Shown one piece after another: positions 27,879 to 36,631 of a stretch of 64,000 bases of DNA. A program made the position numbers and the translations under genes. How positions within the stretch are numbered: the stretch's first letter is position 1; every line of letters begins with the position of its first letter. This stretch comes from an uncultured Pseudomonadales bacterium (GTDB taxonomy: Bacteria > Pseudomonadota > Gammaproteobacteria > Pseudomonadales > Balneatricaceae): the NCBI GenBank assembly GCA_937773555.1, contig CALJVT010000001.1:1-64000 (forward strand). The letters run 5' to 3'. Under the pieces are notes generated by a model. It was not told where the DNA came from. It did no database searches and saw only the letters and a program-made list of their open reading frames with translations.

Positions 27879-28528
27879 GCCAAACAAAAATAAAAGGGAA
27901 GTTCACCGTCTATTTGGTCGATAACTACGATTCCTTCACCTACAACCTTTACCAATATATCGGTGAAGTACTCTCAAGCGCCAAGTTAAATGGTGAGATA
28001 AGTGACTTTGAAGTTATTGTTGCCCGCAACGACCAAGTTACGGTAGCTGATATTGAGGCTGCTCATACGGATAGAATTATTATTTCACCAGGCCCAGGGT
28101 CTCCAGCAGATGAGCGCTACTTTGGTGTGTGTGCAAACGTGATTACAGAATTAGGACCGAAAATCCCACTGCTTGGTGTGTGTCTGGGTATGCAAGGCAT
28201 TGTGCATTGTTTTGGTGGCAAAGTGGTGAAGGCACATTTGCCAATGCACGGTAAAATTAGCCCCATCAGCCACGATGGCAATGGTATTTTTGAAGACATT
28301 CCAGACCAACTAGAAGTCATGCGTTACCACTCATTAATGGCCCAAGCTGAATCTATACCAGACTGCCTGCAAGTCACCGCAGTTGTGGGTGAGTTTGGTT
28401 CAGAAAGTTATGAAATTATGGGTGTAAAGCATAAACTGTTTCCGATTCAAGGCATTCAATTTCACCCAGAATCTTTTGCTACAGAAGGCGGTAAAGAACT
28501 CATGAAGAATTTTCTACTCGGTGATTAG
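27875..28528 (+). CDS. trpG: Anthranilate synthase component II (glutamine amidotransferase), TrpE-linked copy
   Basis: This 217-residue class I amidotransferase supplies ammonia to TrpE. The catalytic Cys is in LLGVCLGMQGI and the His/Glu pair in IQFHPESFAT. The opening [20 protein letters not shown] is typical. It is about 25 residues longer than the second copy at 38034, with an insertion SSAKLNGEISDFEV after the first helix, and the two are clearly distinct paralogues. ATGA overlap with trpE indicates coupled, balanced synthesis of the two subunits. Confidence 0.92.
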   Translation: MSQTKIKGKFTVYLVDNYDSFTYNLYQYIGEVLSSAKLNGEISDFEVIVARNDQVTVADIEAAHTDRIIISPGPGSPADERYFGVCANVITELGPKIPLLGVCLGMQGIVHCFGGKVVKAHLPMHGKISPISHDGNGIFEDIPDQLEVMRYHSLMAQAESIPDCLQVTAVVGEFGSESYEIMGVKHKLFPIQGIQFHPESFATEGGKELMKNFLLGD

Positions 28529-28605
28529 TCATTCAAGGCCAGCTCAATTGTGGGTCTAAAGCTGACCTATTATTTCAGTCCTATGACGCAAAAGACTTAA
28601 CCTAA

Positions 28606-30054
28606 TTAAACAAGATAGGTCGATGCTGATGTGGTGCCGCCTCGTCCGGTCCAGTTGGTATGGAAGAACTCCCCCCTTGCTTGATCAATTCTCTCATAGG
28701 TGTGCGCACCAAAATAATCACGCTGGGCCTGCAGTAAGTTGGCAGGCAAGCGCGCTGTGCGGTAACCATCGTAATAGGCCAGCGCCGAAGCCATGGCGGG
28801 CATGGGAATGCCGAGCTTAACCGATTGCATAATTACCCGCCGCCAAGCCGCCTGTGCTGTCTCGATGGCCTCCTTGAAGAAGCCATCGAGCATTAGGTTA
28901 ACCAGTTCGGGATTATGATCAAAGGCTACCTTAATATCATCAAGAAAGACTGATCGAATGATACAGCCACCACGCCACATTTGAGCGATCTGGCCATAAT
29001 TTAGATGCCATCCATGTTCAAGGGCTGACATTCGCAATAGCTGGTAACCTTGAGCATAGGAGACAATTTTTGAGGCATACAGTGCCTGCTGTAAATCTTC
29101 AATAAATGCCGTTGCGTCACCCTCAAAAACCATCGATGGCCCACTGAGTTGTTTGGCAGCTTCTACTCGTTCGTCTTTTAATGCCGATAAGCAACGGGCA
29201 AAGACCGCTTCGCCAATGAGGGTCACAGGTTGACCAAAATCTAGCGCAGTGACCGCAGTCCACTTCCCCGTTCCCTTTTGTCCAGCAGCGTCAAGAATGT
29301 GATCGATGACAGCCTCACCATGACTGGTTTTGTAGCCTAAAATATCTGCAGTAATTTCAATTAAGTAGGAGTCAAGAACCCCGTTATTCCACTGTTTAAA
29401 CACATCGTGCATGGCCTCATTAGACAGTCCAAGCCCATCTCTGAGCATCTGGTAGGTTTCGCAGATCATCTGCATATCGCCATATTCAATGCCATTGTGA
29501 ACCATTTTCACAAAATGCCCCGCGCCATCATCGCCTACCCATTCACAGCAGGTTTCCCCATTACCTGTGGTTGCAGCAATAGTTTGGAAAATGGGTTTAA
29601 TAGCAGGCCATGCTGCTATCGAGCCTCCAGGCATAATTGAAGGCCCCAACAATGCACCTTCTTCGCCACCAGATACACCCGCACCAATATAGTAAAGGCC
29701 CTTACTTTCAACATAGCTGCAGCGCCGAATGGTATCGGGATAATGGCTGTTACCACCATCGATAATAATATCGCCTTTATCAAGAAAGGGCACTAGCGAC
29801 TCGATGACATTGTCTACCGCCTCACCAGCCTTGATCAACATCATAATTTTACGGGGCCGTTCTAGACTGTCGCAGAGTTTCTCAATGCTCTGGCAGCCAA
29901 TAATATTTTTATCAGCACCCCGCCCTGAGATAAAGCGGTTTACTTTTTCCATGGTCCGATTAAATACAGCAACAGTAAACCCTTTACTCGTCATATTTAA
30001 CACTAAGTTTTCACCCATAACGGCAAGGCCAATTAGCCCAATATGTGCCTTCAT
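28606..30054 (-). CDS. gnd: 6-phosphogluconate dehydrogenase, decarboxylating
   Basis: This 482-residue enzyme of the oxidative pentose phosphate pathway has the NADP-binding GLAVMGENLVLNM at the start. The substrate/catalytic motif GAGHFVKMVHNGIEYGDMQM follows (catalytic Lys about residue 185), and the C-terminal all-helical domain is complete. No zwf or pgl lies nearby. The gene is on the minus strand, convergent with trpG, and borders the decayed glyoxylate-pathway segment. Confidence 0.96.
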   Translation of the reverse strand: MKAHIGLIGLAVMGENLVLNMTSKGFTVAVFNRTMEKVNRFISGRGADKNIIGCQSIEKLCDSLERPRKIMMLIKAGEAVDNVIESLVPFLDKGDIIIDGGNSHYPDTIRRCSYVESKGLYYIGAGVSGGEEGALLGPSIMPGGSIAAWPAIKPIFQTIAATTGNGETCCEWVGDDGAGHFVKMVHNGIEYGDMQMICETYQMLRDGLGLSNEAMHDVFKQWNNGVLDSYLIEITADILGYKTSHGEAVIDHILDAAGQKGTGKWTAVTALDFGQPVTLIGEAVFARCLSALKDERVEAAKQLSGPSMVFEGDATAFIEDLQQALYASKIVSYAQGYQLLRMSALEHGWHLNYGQIAQMWRGGCIIRSVFLDDIKVAFDHNPELVNLMLDGFFKEAIETAQAAWRRVIMQSVKLGIPMPAMASALAYYDGYRTARLPANLLQAQRDYFGAHTYERIDQARGEFFHTNWTGRGGTTSASTYLV

Positions 30055-30142
30055 ATTAATATCCTGTGTATTGCTCAGCGTTGATAAATGACCATCTTAC
30101 CATGAGCCACTTAGGTGCTATTGATTTTTTGCACTATAAAAC

Positions 30143-30302
30143 TCACACCTTTGTGCGCGATTGCAGAAGCCAATAAAGGCCTTCGTCTATGTTAGTTCTG
30201 GGCGTATATTCAGCACCAAAAGCGCCATCATCACCTAATTGCTGTACCTGACTAATTAGACTTCGATAATCAATTTCTCCACCGATGGGTTCCCCGCGGT
30301 CA
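30143..30302 (-). pseudogene. 3' remnant of hydroxypyruvate isomerase gene
   Basis: The minus strand reads PDRGEPIGGEIDYRSL followed by QQLGDDGAFGAEYTPR and ends GLYWLLQSRTKV. This is the last 50 or so residues of the Hyi family (compare GEINY, GCEY and GLGW near the end of known Hyi). The homology stops near 30302. The frame runs on to about 30394 but there it is only the complement of the next remnant. The 5' four-fifths of the gene are missing. Confidence 0.75.
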
Positions 30303-30554
30303 GGTAAAATATTGAATCTGCATGGTGAGCGTATGGTAACGCGCAATTTTGAACCAGGTGGACGTTCTTGGTCGCAATTAAAAGACATTAACAATGCCTT
30401 AAACCTAGCCCAAGAAAATCGACTTAATCTACTTTTAGCGCAATGTGTAGAAACCGCATATCACAGTTTGGTTAATGATTATAAGGGTGGAGAGCTTGAT
30501 CATTCTGTGTATTATTTATGGTTAGAACACACACGAGAGCCAGACCAAGGGTAA
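30303..30554 (+). pseudogene. 3' remnant of tartronate-semialdehyde reductase gene
   Basis: From about 30303 the plus strand reads KILNLHGERMVTRNFEPGG followed by QLKDINNALNLAQE, the C-terminal dimerisation part of the 3-hydroxyisobutyrate/tartronate-semialdehyde reductase family. It aligns with residues KILQIHGQRMIDKDFTPGAR onward of the intact gene at 30704. The N-terminal NAD-binding domain is absent. It abuts the hyi remnant back to back, as if one deletion removed the 5' halves of a divergent pair. Confidence 0.75.
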
Positions 30555-30703
30555 GCCAATCGTTAACTAATTTGGCCAATAGCAGGGTCCATAAAATTGG
30601 CCATGCCACCTCACGCTTATTCAAGCTTTTGTTAATTTGCCAGTACACCATGTTGTGTGGCGTTGAGGCTTGCTAGATGATAAATGATGACCTTAGTAGC
30701 AAG

Positions 30704-31588
30704 CTAATTGTTCAGTGTAACCCAAGCTATTATGCCAGCTTGGTCTAGCCCGCCAAGATCAGCATCCACCATAGCTTGCCATTGACTCAGGCTGGTGTTG
30801 TTAAGGGGCAATTGTAGTTGGCTTTGTGCCGCTAGGTCTTGGGCCTGTTGTAAGTCTTTAAGCTGAGTGGCGGCGCGAGCACCTGGGGTAAAGTCTTTGT
30901 CGATCATGCGCTGGCCATGAATTTGTAAGATTTTGCTATCAGCAAAGCCACCCCCTAAGGCAGCTCTGACCTTAGCTGGATCAGCGCCATTTTTTTGTGC
31001 TAAGAAAAGCGCCTCTGCAACGATATTAAGGGTTGCACCTACAATCATTTGATTGGCTGTTTTAGCCAATTGGCCACAACCGACATCTCCCACATGGGTG
31101 GTTTTTTTTGCCATAACATCGAATAAAGGTTGAGCCCGTTGGAGCTGACTGAACTGTCCTCCAGCCATGATGGATAGGGTGCCTTGCTGCGCACCTATTT
31201 GGCCACCAGATACTGGAGCGTCCATATAATGAGCGCCCTTTGCTTGGGTTTTATGAGCTAGCTTTTGGGTAAGGTCAAAACGGCTGGTGCCCATATCAAT
31301 GATCAAACAGCCGGTGGCCATAGGTTCTAATAGCCCTTGTTCACCTGCCAATACGTCTTCTAGAGAAATAGAATCGGTCACGCACACAATAATAATACCG
31401 CTTTTTACCTTTCTCGCTAACTCTGCTGGGGTGTGTGCGTAGGTGGCACCAAGGGCTATTAATGGTTCTGCTTTGGTGGCTGTACGGCTATGAATACACA
31501 GGTCATAACCAGCATTAAGTAGTTGTGTAGCCATGGCTTGGCCCATTAAACCAAGACCAATGAAACCTACGGGTGGGGTTGTGTTCAT
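30704..31588 (-). CDS. NAD(P)-dependent 3-hydroxyacid dehydrogenase (GlxR/tartronate semialdehyde reductase type)
   Basis: This is an intact reductase of about 294 residues from ATG 31588. It has the Rossmann loop VGFIGLGLMGQAMA, MDAPVSGGQIGAQQGTLSIM and the catalytic Lys in GCGQLAKTANQMIVG. Family members interconvert tartronate semialdehyde and glycerate, or act on 3-hydroxyisobutyrate. The frame extends to 31654, but that would overlap the divergent hyi pseudogene, whose original start is 31635. Pairing with hyi points to the GlxR function, although its hyi partner here is dead; the substrate may have changed. Confidence 0.85.
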   Translation of the reverse strand: MNTTPPVGFIGLGLMGQAMATQLLNAGYDLCIHSRTATKAEPLIALGATYAHTPAELARKVKSGIIIVCVTDSISLEDVLAGEQGLLEPMATGCLIIDMGTSRFDLTQKLAHKTQAKGAHYMDAPVSGGQIGAQQGTLSIMAGGQFSQLQRAQPLFDVMAKKTTHVGDVGCGQLAKTANQMIVGATLNIVAEALFLAQKNGADPAKVRAALGGGFADSKILQIHGQRMIDKDFTPGARAATQLKDLQQAQDLAAQSQLQLPLNNTSLSQWQAMVDADLGGLDQAGIIAWVTLNN

Positions 31589-31634
31589 GATGAGCTGCCC
31601 AGATATGTGAACTGAAGTTAGCCCTATTATCCCT

Positions 31635-32284
31635 GTGCCAAAGCTGTGTGCCAACCTGTCTATGCTATTTAATGAGTTACCATTTTTGCAGCGCCATCAA
31701 GCGGCGGTAGATCACTGATTTGTGGGCCTAGAGTGCCTCTTTGCTTGTGGGGTCAATATTGATGGGGCGGCCCGTGTAATCCACTAGTGTGGCGTACTGC
31801 AGGTGCTTGTTAATACCAGCACGCATTATTGGCTAGTGGGTAATCGTGGTTTGGCACGTGATATTAATCGGCAATAGGATTTTCAGCAATCGTTTAAATA
31901 GGCGTCGGACTATGCATTAGCAATGGGCAAGCCCTTGGTACATATGATGGCTGAATTGGGGGTCCATGGAGTGAGCTTTGAACCCGCCGAAGGGCGGTAT
32001 GTGAACAACCTAGGTTGGGCGGTAACCGAAGCCAATAAGCTAGGCCTCTAATTTGATGTTTTTATTACCAAAAGCATTAGGGCAGCGCTCTAAAACAGTT
32101 TAAAAACTATTGCCTTACTTCTTTCATGTGCAGGTTGTAGGAGTGCCATGAACCTAATAATGGAGAGCTAGATGAGACTTCGGTATTGATTACCCTGAAG
32201 GCGTTTGCATATCAAGGCTATGTTGGATGTGAGTAGTGGCCCAAAGCCAGCACCCGCGCGGGCCTTGGTTGGATGTCATGCTAA
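31635..32284 (+). pseudogene. Hydroxypyruvate isomerase gene, heavily decayed
   Basis: From GTG 31635 the plus strand reads PKLCANLSMLFNELPFLQR, the characteristic Hyi N-terminus. The frame continues through in-frame stops: GVLQVLVN, NRGLARDINRQ, DFQQSFK, ASDYALAMGKPLVHMMAE and YVNNLGWAVTEANKLGL are all recognisable, with stops after VDH, VIH, NRQ, SFK and KLGL. After 32051 homology is lost. In another frame it returns at 32201 with AFAYQGYVGCE, a stop, then GLGWMSC and the terminal stop at 32282-32284. Length is about 650 bases against about 780 for an intact gene, so an internal deletion is also present. Hyi normally isomerises hydroxypyruvate and tartronate semialdehyde. The gene is divergent from the GlxR-type gene with 46 bases between starts. 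Confidence 0.85.
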
Positions 32285-32288
32285 AGCC

Positions 32289-32735
32289 TTAAACGTCTTT
32301 TACACTTTCCATCACTACGAAGGTACTGGTTTGCACCACATGGGGTAGGCTAGATATTTTTTCTCCCAACACGGCGCGATAACTCGCCATGTCTTTAGTC
32401 CTCACTTTTAACAAGTAATCAAAGCTAGCGGCGGTCATATGGCATTGCTCTATTTCGGCAATGGTGCACACAGCAGCATTAAAAGCTGCCAACGCTTTAC
32501 TGTTAGTGGAAGCTAAGGTTACCTGCACAAACGCTACATGATCTAGCCCTAGCTTGGTTTTGTTAACTAAGGCTACATAGCCTGTTATAAAGCCTTGTTT
32601 TTGCAGGCGTTTGAGGCGAATTTGACAAGGCGTGCTAGATAACCCTACCTGTTCGGATAGGGCAGTAATAGTCATACGGCCATCTTTCTGCAGTGCTGCA
32701 ATGATGGCTAGGTCGTGGCGATCTAGCTTATTCAT
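32289..32735 (-). CDS. Lrp/AsnC family transcriptional regulator
   Basis: This 148-residue protein has the N-terminal winged helix-turn-helix (LDRHDLAIIAALQKDGRMTI, then LSEQVGLSSTPCQIRLKRL) and a C-terminal RAM ligand-binding domain (about 65-145, with CHMTAASFDYLLKVRTKDM). It is transcribed divergently from putA across a 204-base AT-rich gap. In proteobacteria a Lrp-type regulator in this position usually activates putA in response to proline (PutR/BkdR-like), and I infer the same here. Confidence 0.9.
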   Translation of the reverse strand: MNKLDRHDLAIIAALQKDGRMTITALSEQVGLSSTPCQIRLKRLQKQGFITGYVALVNKTKLGLDHVAFVQVTLASTNSKALAAFNAAVCTIAEIEQCHMTAASFDYLLKVRTKDMASYRAVLGEKISSLPHVVQTSTFVVMESVKDV

Positions 32736-32824
32736 GAGTTTCCCATTTTACCCTAGTGATGCTAAAGGTTGGTTTTTATTTAGTGAATATACCTATTGAT
32801 AATATATATTGTAAATTATTTACC

Positions 32825-32838
32825 TATTTATATAAATA
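32825..32838. promoter_or_regulatory. AT palindrome in regulator/putA gap
   Basis: TATTTATATAAATA is a perfect 14-base palindrome in an AT-rich stretch (about 32795-32865) between the divergent Lrp-type gene and putA. Lrp proteins favour such AT-rich symmetric sites, so it is a candidate operator. The composition also makes chance symmetry fairly likely. Confidence 0.35.
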
Positions 32839-32939
32839 AATATAGTTGTTTATTGTCCTGTATGGTGAGTATGTAGTAAATTTATACTTCAATATGAGCC
32901 TAGAATGCCACGCTAAATACATCACTCTTTGGATTAACC

Positions 32940-35900
32940 ATGGCTAATAACACTGCCGCACTGCCCAATAAAGAGCAGCTTCAAAATATTCGTTTAGGTA
33001 TGCGTAGTGCCTATTTAGCGGATGAACAGGTGTGTATAGAATCCTTACTAACGGGGTTAGATTTAGCAGCAGAAACACGTGAAGCGATGTCTGCGCAGGC
33101 TGCTGAATTGGTGCGTCAGGTGCGTAATCACTCTAGCCCTACAATGATGGAAAAGTTCCTTGGCGAATATGGCTTAAGTACAAAAGAGGGTGTGGCACTG
33201 ATGTGTATGGCTGAAGCCCTGCTGCGAGTGCCAGACAAAGCCACCATAGATGCATTGATTGAAGATAAGGTGCAAGCAGGGGATTGGTCTAGTCACCTTG
33301 GGCACTCCAACTCATCCCTCATTAACTCCTCTACATGGGCGTTGTTAGTAACCGGTAAACTGTTGGCACCAGTAGATGCAGACAAGCTAGGCTCTACCAT
33401 GCGCAGCCTTGTTAAGCGTGTAGGTGAGCCTTTGGTCCGTAAGGCAGTGGCACAAGCAATGAAAGAATTGGGTTCTCAGTTTGTGTTAGGCCGCACCATG
33501 AAAGAAGCAACGCACCGCGCCAAAAAACTGACCACTCAAGGCTATACTCACTCCTATGACATGCTGGGTGAAGCGGCTCGCACCGCAGAGGATGCTGCTC
33601 GCTACTTTGATGCTTACAGTAAAGCCATTGCAGACCTTGCACCTCATTGTAACGATGATGATATTCGCAACAACCCTGGTATATCGGTAAAGCTATCGGC
33701 CCTGCACCCGCGTTATGAATGGGGTCAGCGTGATCGCGTATTAACAGAGCTAGTACCAAAGGTATTGGCACTAGCGTTGCAGGCAAAAGTTGCCAATATG
33801 GGCTTCAATATAGATGCTGAGGAAGCCGACCGTTTAGATATTTCCCTTGATGTGATTGCTGCTGTGTTAGCAGCGCCAGAGCTAGCCGGCTGGAACGGCT
33901 TTGGCATTGTGGTGCAGGCCTTTAGTAAGCGCGCGCCCTGGGTGTTGGATTGGCTCTATGAGCTAGCCAAAGGCTTAGATCGCAAGATCATGGTGCGCTT
34001 GGTTAAGGGCGCATACTGGGATGCAGAAATAAAACGCGCGCAGGTGATGGGTTTAAAAGGGTTTCCTGTATTTACCCGTAAAGCCAATACGGATTTGTCT
34101 TATTTAGCTTGTGCAAAACAAATACTAACGATGAATGATCGTATTTATGCTCAGTTTGCCACCCATAATGCCCACTCTGTAGCGGCCATTTTACAGTTAG
34201 CAGATGCTAGCCAAGCATACGAATTTCAGCGTTTACACGGCATGGGCGAGTCCTTACACGCAAGTGTAATGGCCCAAGGTGGTGTGCGTTGTCGGGTTTA
34301 TGCACCGGTAGGTGCACACCAAGATTTATTGGCCTACCTGGTTAGGCGATTGTTAGAAAACGGCGCTAATTCCTCCTTTGTTCACCAGCTCGTAAACCCA
34401 GAAATAGCCCCAGAAACCATTGCTCAAGACCCTGTAAATGCGGTTTTAGAGCGCTTAGATCAGGGTTTAAGCTGTGGCAGTCATGCCATAGTGCAGCCCA
34501 AAGACTTATTTGCTCAGGAAGGTGGCAGCTATAGAAAAAACGCCAAGGGCTGGGATATTACTGATGCACCGACAGTTGAAGGCATGCAAGTAGAGCGAGC
34601 TCACTTAGCCCAAGAACGCTGGCAGGCTATGCCTATTGTGGCTAATGGCTCAGGTGTAGAAGGCGCGCCTGAATGGGTGATCAACCCGGCCACAGACGAC
34701 GAGCAGGTGGGGCAAGTGTTTTTGACCTCTAAAGAACAGCTTGAAGCTGCAATGATATCGGCGCCTCAGGGGCAGGCTCAGTGGTTGGCCATGCCAATTG
34801 CACAGCGAGTGGCCTGTTTTGAGAAGGTAGCAGACCTGTATGAAGCCAATGCAACAGAACTGTTTGCGATCTTAACTAGGGAAGCAGGAAAAAACTGGCT
34901 AGATGCCGTAGGTGAGCTACGTGAAGCGGTAGATTTTGCCCGTTTTTACGCCCAAGAAATGGCAGCGACGCCTTATAACCAGGGCCTTGGTGTAGTGAGC
35001 TGTATTTCGCCGTGGAACTTCCCCTTGGCTATTTTTAGTGGCCAAATATTTGCTGCCTTGGCAGCGGGTAACGCCGTACTAGCTAAACCTGCAAGCCAAA
35101 CCAATTTAGTGGCTTATCGCGCGGTGCAGCTCATGCACGAAGCGGGTATTCCTGCAGCCGCAGTGCAGTTTTTACCGGGTGGTTCTAAGGAGGTAGGTGC
35201 GCCTATTACCAGTGATGCAAGGGTGAGTGGTGTTTGCTTTACGGGCTCCACTCCCACGGCGCAACACATCAACCGTGTGATGGCGACACACTTGGCTGCA
35301 GATGCCGTGATGATTGCTGAAACTGGCGGCATTAATGCCATGATCGTAGATTCTAGCGCGCTTCCAGAACAAGTAGTACGGGACGTATTGGCCTCGGCTT
35401 TCCAAAGTGCTGGCCAGCGTTGCTCCGCTTTGCGTATGCTGTATGTGCAAGAAGACATTGCCGACAAAGTGTTACACATGCTTTATGGGGCAATGGATGA
35501 ACTTACCATAGGCAACCCGTGGCATTTAAATACCGATGTAGGCCCGGTAATTGATGCAGCTGCCAAAACTAAAATTGAAAAGCACATTACCGAACATGCC
35601 ACCAAAGGCAACTTACTTAAGCAGCTTAGCGCACCAAAAGCAGGTTTGTTTGTAGGCCCTGCAGTTATTAAGCTTAATGGTATTGAAGACCTTAGCGAAG
35701 AGATTTTTGGCCCCGTATTGCATGTGGCTACCTTTGCAGCAAAAGGCTTAGCCAAGTTAATAGATACCATTAATGCGCAAGGGTATGGCTTAACCTTTGG
35801 TGTGCACACCCGTGTAGATGCGCATGTAGAACAGTTGGTAAAAGGTGTGCACGCAGGCAATACCTACGTAAACCGTAACCAAATTGGTGCCGTAGTGGGT

Positions 35901-36596
35901 AGCCAGCCATTTGGCGGTGAAGGCTTGTCAGGTACTGGTCCTAAAGCTGGTGGCCCTCAGTATGTGCAACGTTTACGTAAACCACAACTAGTGCAGGCAG
36001 CCACCCCATCAGGCAGTATTGTAAGCCTAGGGCAGGTTCAGCACGCCATAGATTCTCTATCTGCCAAAGCACTTGATCAATGGCAAAATAGCAGTGATCG
36101 TTTGTCTCAATTAACTCATGTGTTTGGTGGCCAAGCGAGTCGCTTACAAGACTTGTGCCGCAATGTAATATTGTTGCCTGGCCCAACAGGAGAATTAAAT
36201 CAGCTCAGTACTGTTGCCCGTGGCATAGTGCTGTGTCTTGGGCCAGGTCGACAGGCTGCTTTACTACAAGCGCAGACCGCACTGGCGCAGGGCAACGGTG
36301 TGGTGTTAGTCGCTAATGACCTCAACTTACCCAACAGTGATCTGCCCTTAGTGGTGATTAAAGGACAGCTTTCAGCTACAGACATCACACAGTTGTCGGG
36401 CTATCATGCGGTAGCTGCGAATAGTCATGGGCCTTATCAACAACAACTAAGGCTGGCCTTAGCTAATAAGCTGGGTCCTCTGCTGCCACTGATTAGCGAA
36501 ACTGCAGACCCTCAGCGATATACGATGGAGCGCCATTTGTGTATTGATACCACTGCCGCAGGAGGAAATGCGAGCCTCATCGCGGCAGGGGAATAA
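32940..36596 (+). CDS. putA: Bifunctional proline dehydrogenase / delta-1-pyrroline-5-carboxylate dehydrogenase
   Basis: This 1218-residue PutA oxidises proline to glutamate in two channelled steps. The proline dehydrogenase barrel spans about residues 130-490, with FAD and substrate motifs KLSALHPRYEW, VRLVKGAYWD and YLVRRLLENGANSS. The aldehyde dehydrogenase part runs about 560-1015, with SPWNFPLAIF, FTGSTPTAQ and the catalytic Cys in SAGQRCSALRM (about residue 828). A C-terminal domain with a degenerate ALDH-like fold follows. The N-terminal ribbon-helix-helix DNA-binding domain of E. coli PutA is missing, so this form cannot repress its own gene. The divergent Lrp-type protein probably takes that role. 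Confidence 0.97.
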   Translation: MANNTAALPNKEQLQNIRLGMRSAYLADEQVCIESLLTGLDLAAETREAMSAQAAELVRQVRNHSSPTMMEKFLGEYGLSTKEGVALMCMAEALLRVPDKATIDALIEDKVQAGDWSSHLGHSNSSLINSSTWALLVTGKLLAPVDADKLGSTMRSLVKRVGEPLVRKAVAQAMKELGSQFVLGRTMKEATHRAKKLTTQGYTHSYDMLGEAARTAEDAARYFDAYSKAIADLAPHCNDDDIRNNPGISVKLSALHPRYEWGQRDRVLTELVPKVLALALQAKVANMGFNIDAEEADRLDISLDVIAAVLAAPELAGWNGFGIVVQAFSKRAPWVLDWLYELAKGLDRKIMVRLVKGAYWDAEIKRAQVMGLKGFPVFTRKANTDLSYLACAKQILTMNDRIYAQFATHNAHSVAAILQLADASQAYEFQRLHGMGESLHASVMAQGGVRCRVYAPVGAHQDLLAYLVRRLLENGANSSFVHQLVNPEIAPETIAQDPVNAVLERLDQGLSCGSHAIVQPKDLFAQEGGSYRKNAKGWDITDAPTVEGMQVERAHLAQERWQAMPIVANGSGVEGAPEWVINPATDDEQVGQVFLTSKEQLEAAMISAPQGQAQWLAMPIAQRVACFEKVADLYEANATELFAILTREAGKNWLDAVGELREAVDFARFYAQEMAATPYNQGLGVVSCISPWNFPLAIFSGQIFAALAAGNAVLAKPASQTNLVAYRAVQLMHEAGIPAAAVQFLPGGSKEVGAPITSDARVSGVCFTGSTPTAQHINRVMATHLAADAVMIAETGGINAMIVDSSALPEQVVRDVLASAFQSAGQRCSALRMLYVQEDIADKVLHMLYGAMDELTIGNPWHLNTDVGPVIDAAAKTKIEKHITEHATKGNLLKQLSAPKAGLFVGPAVIKLNGIEDLSEEIFGPVLHVATFAAKGLAKLIDTINAQGYGLTFGVHTRVDAHVEQLVKGVHAGNTYVNRNQIGAVVGSQPFGGEGLSGTGPKAGGPQYVQRLRKPQLVQAATPSGSIVSLGQVQHAIDSLSAKALDQWQNSSDRLSQLTHVFGGQASRLQDLCRNVILLPGPTGELNQLSTVARGIVLCLGPGRQAALLQAQTALAQGNGVVLVANDLNLPNSDLPLVVIKGQLSATDITQLSGYHAVAANSHGPYQQQLRLALANKLGPLLPLISETADPQRYTMERHLCIDTTAAGGNASLIAAGE

Positions 36597-36631
36597 TAGT
36601 ATTTGAACTGGCTAATTAGGGGTTATAACGC

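Noticed and set aside
30143-30394. An intact minus-strand ORF of 83 codons
   Set aside because: Only its last ~53 codons are Hyi-like. The rest is the complement of the GlxR remnant, so it is a fragment, not a gene.
30285-30554. An intact plus-strand ORF of 89 codons
   Set aside because: Only the reductase C-terminus is present, without the NAD-binding domain; the first six codons are the complement of the hyi remnant.
30555-30703. Possible further gene remnant between the glxR fragment and the reductase gene
   Set aside because: I translated both strands and found no protein-like pattern longer than a few residues.
35114-35479. Overlapping minus-strand ORFs inside putA
   Set aside because: They are shadows of the aldehyde dehydrogenase coding sequence; they have low-complexity Ser/Thr/Ala composition and no motifs.
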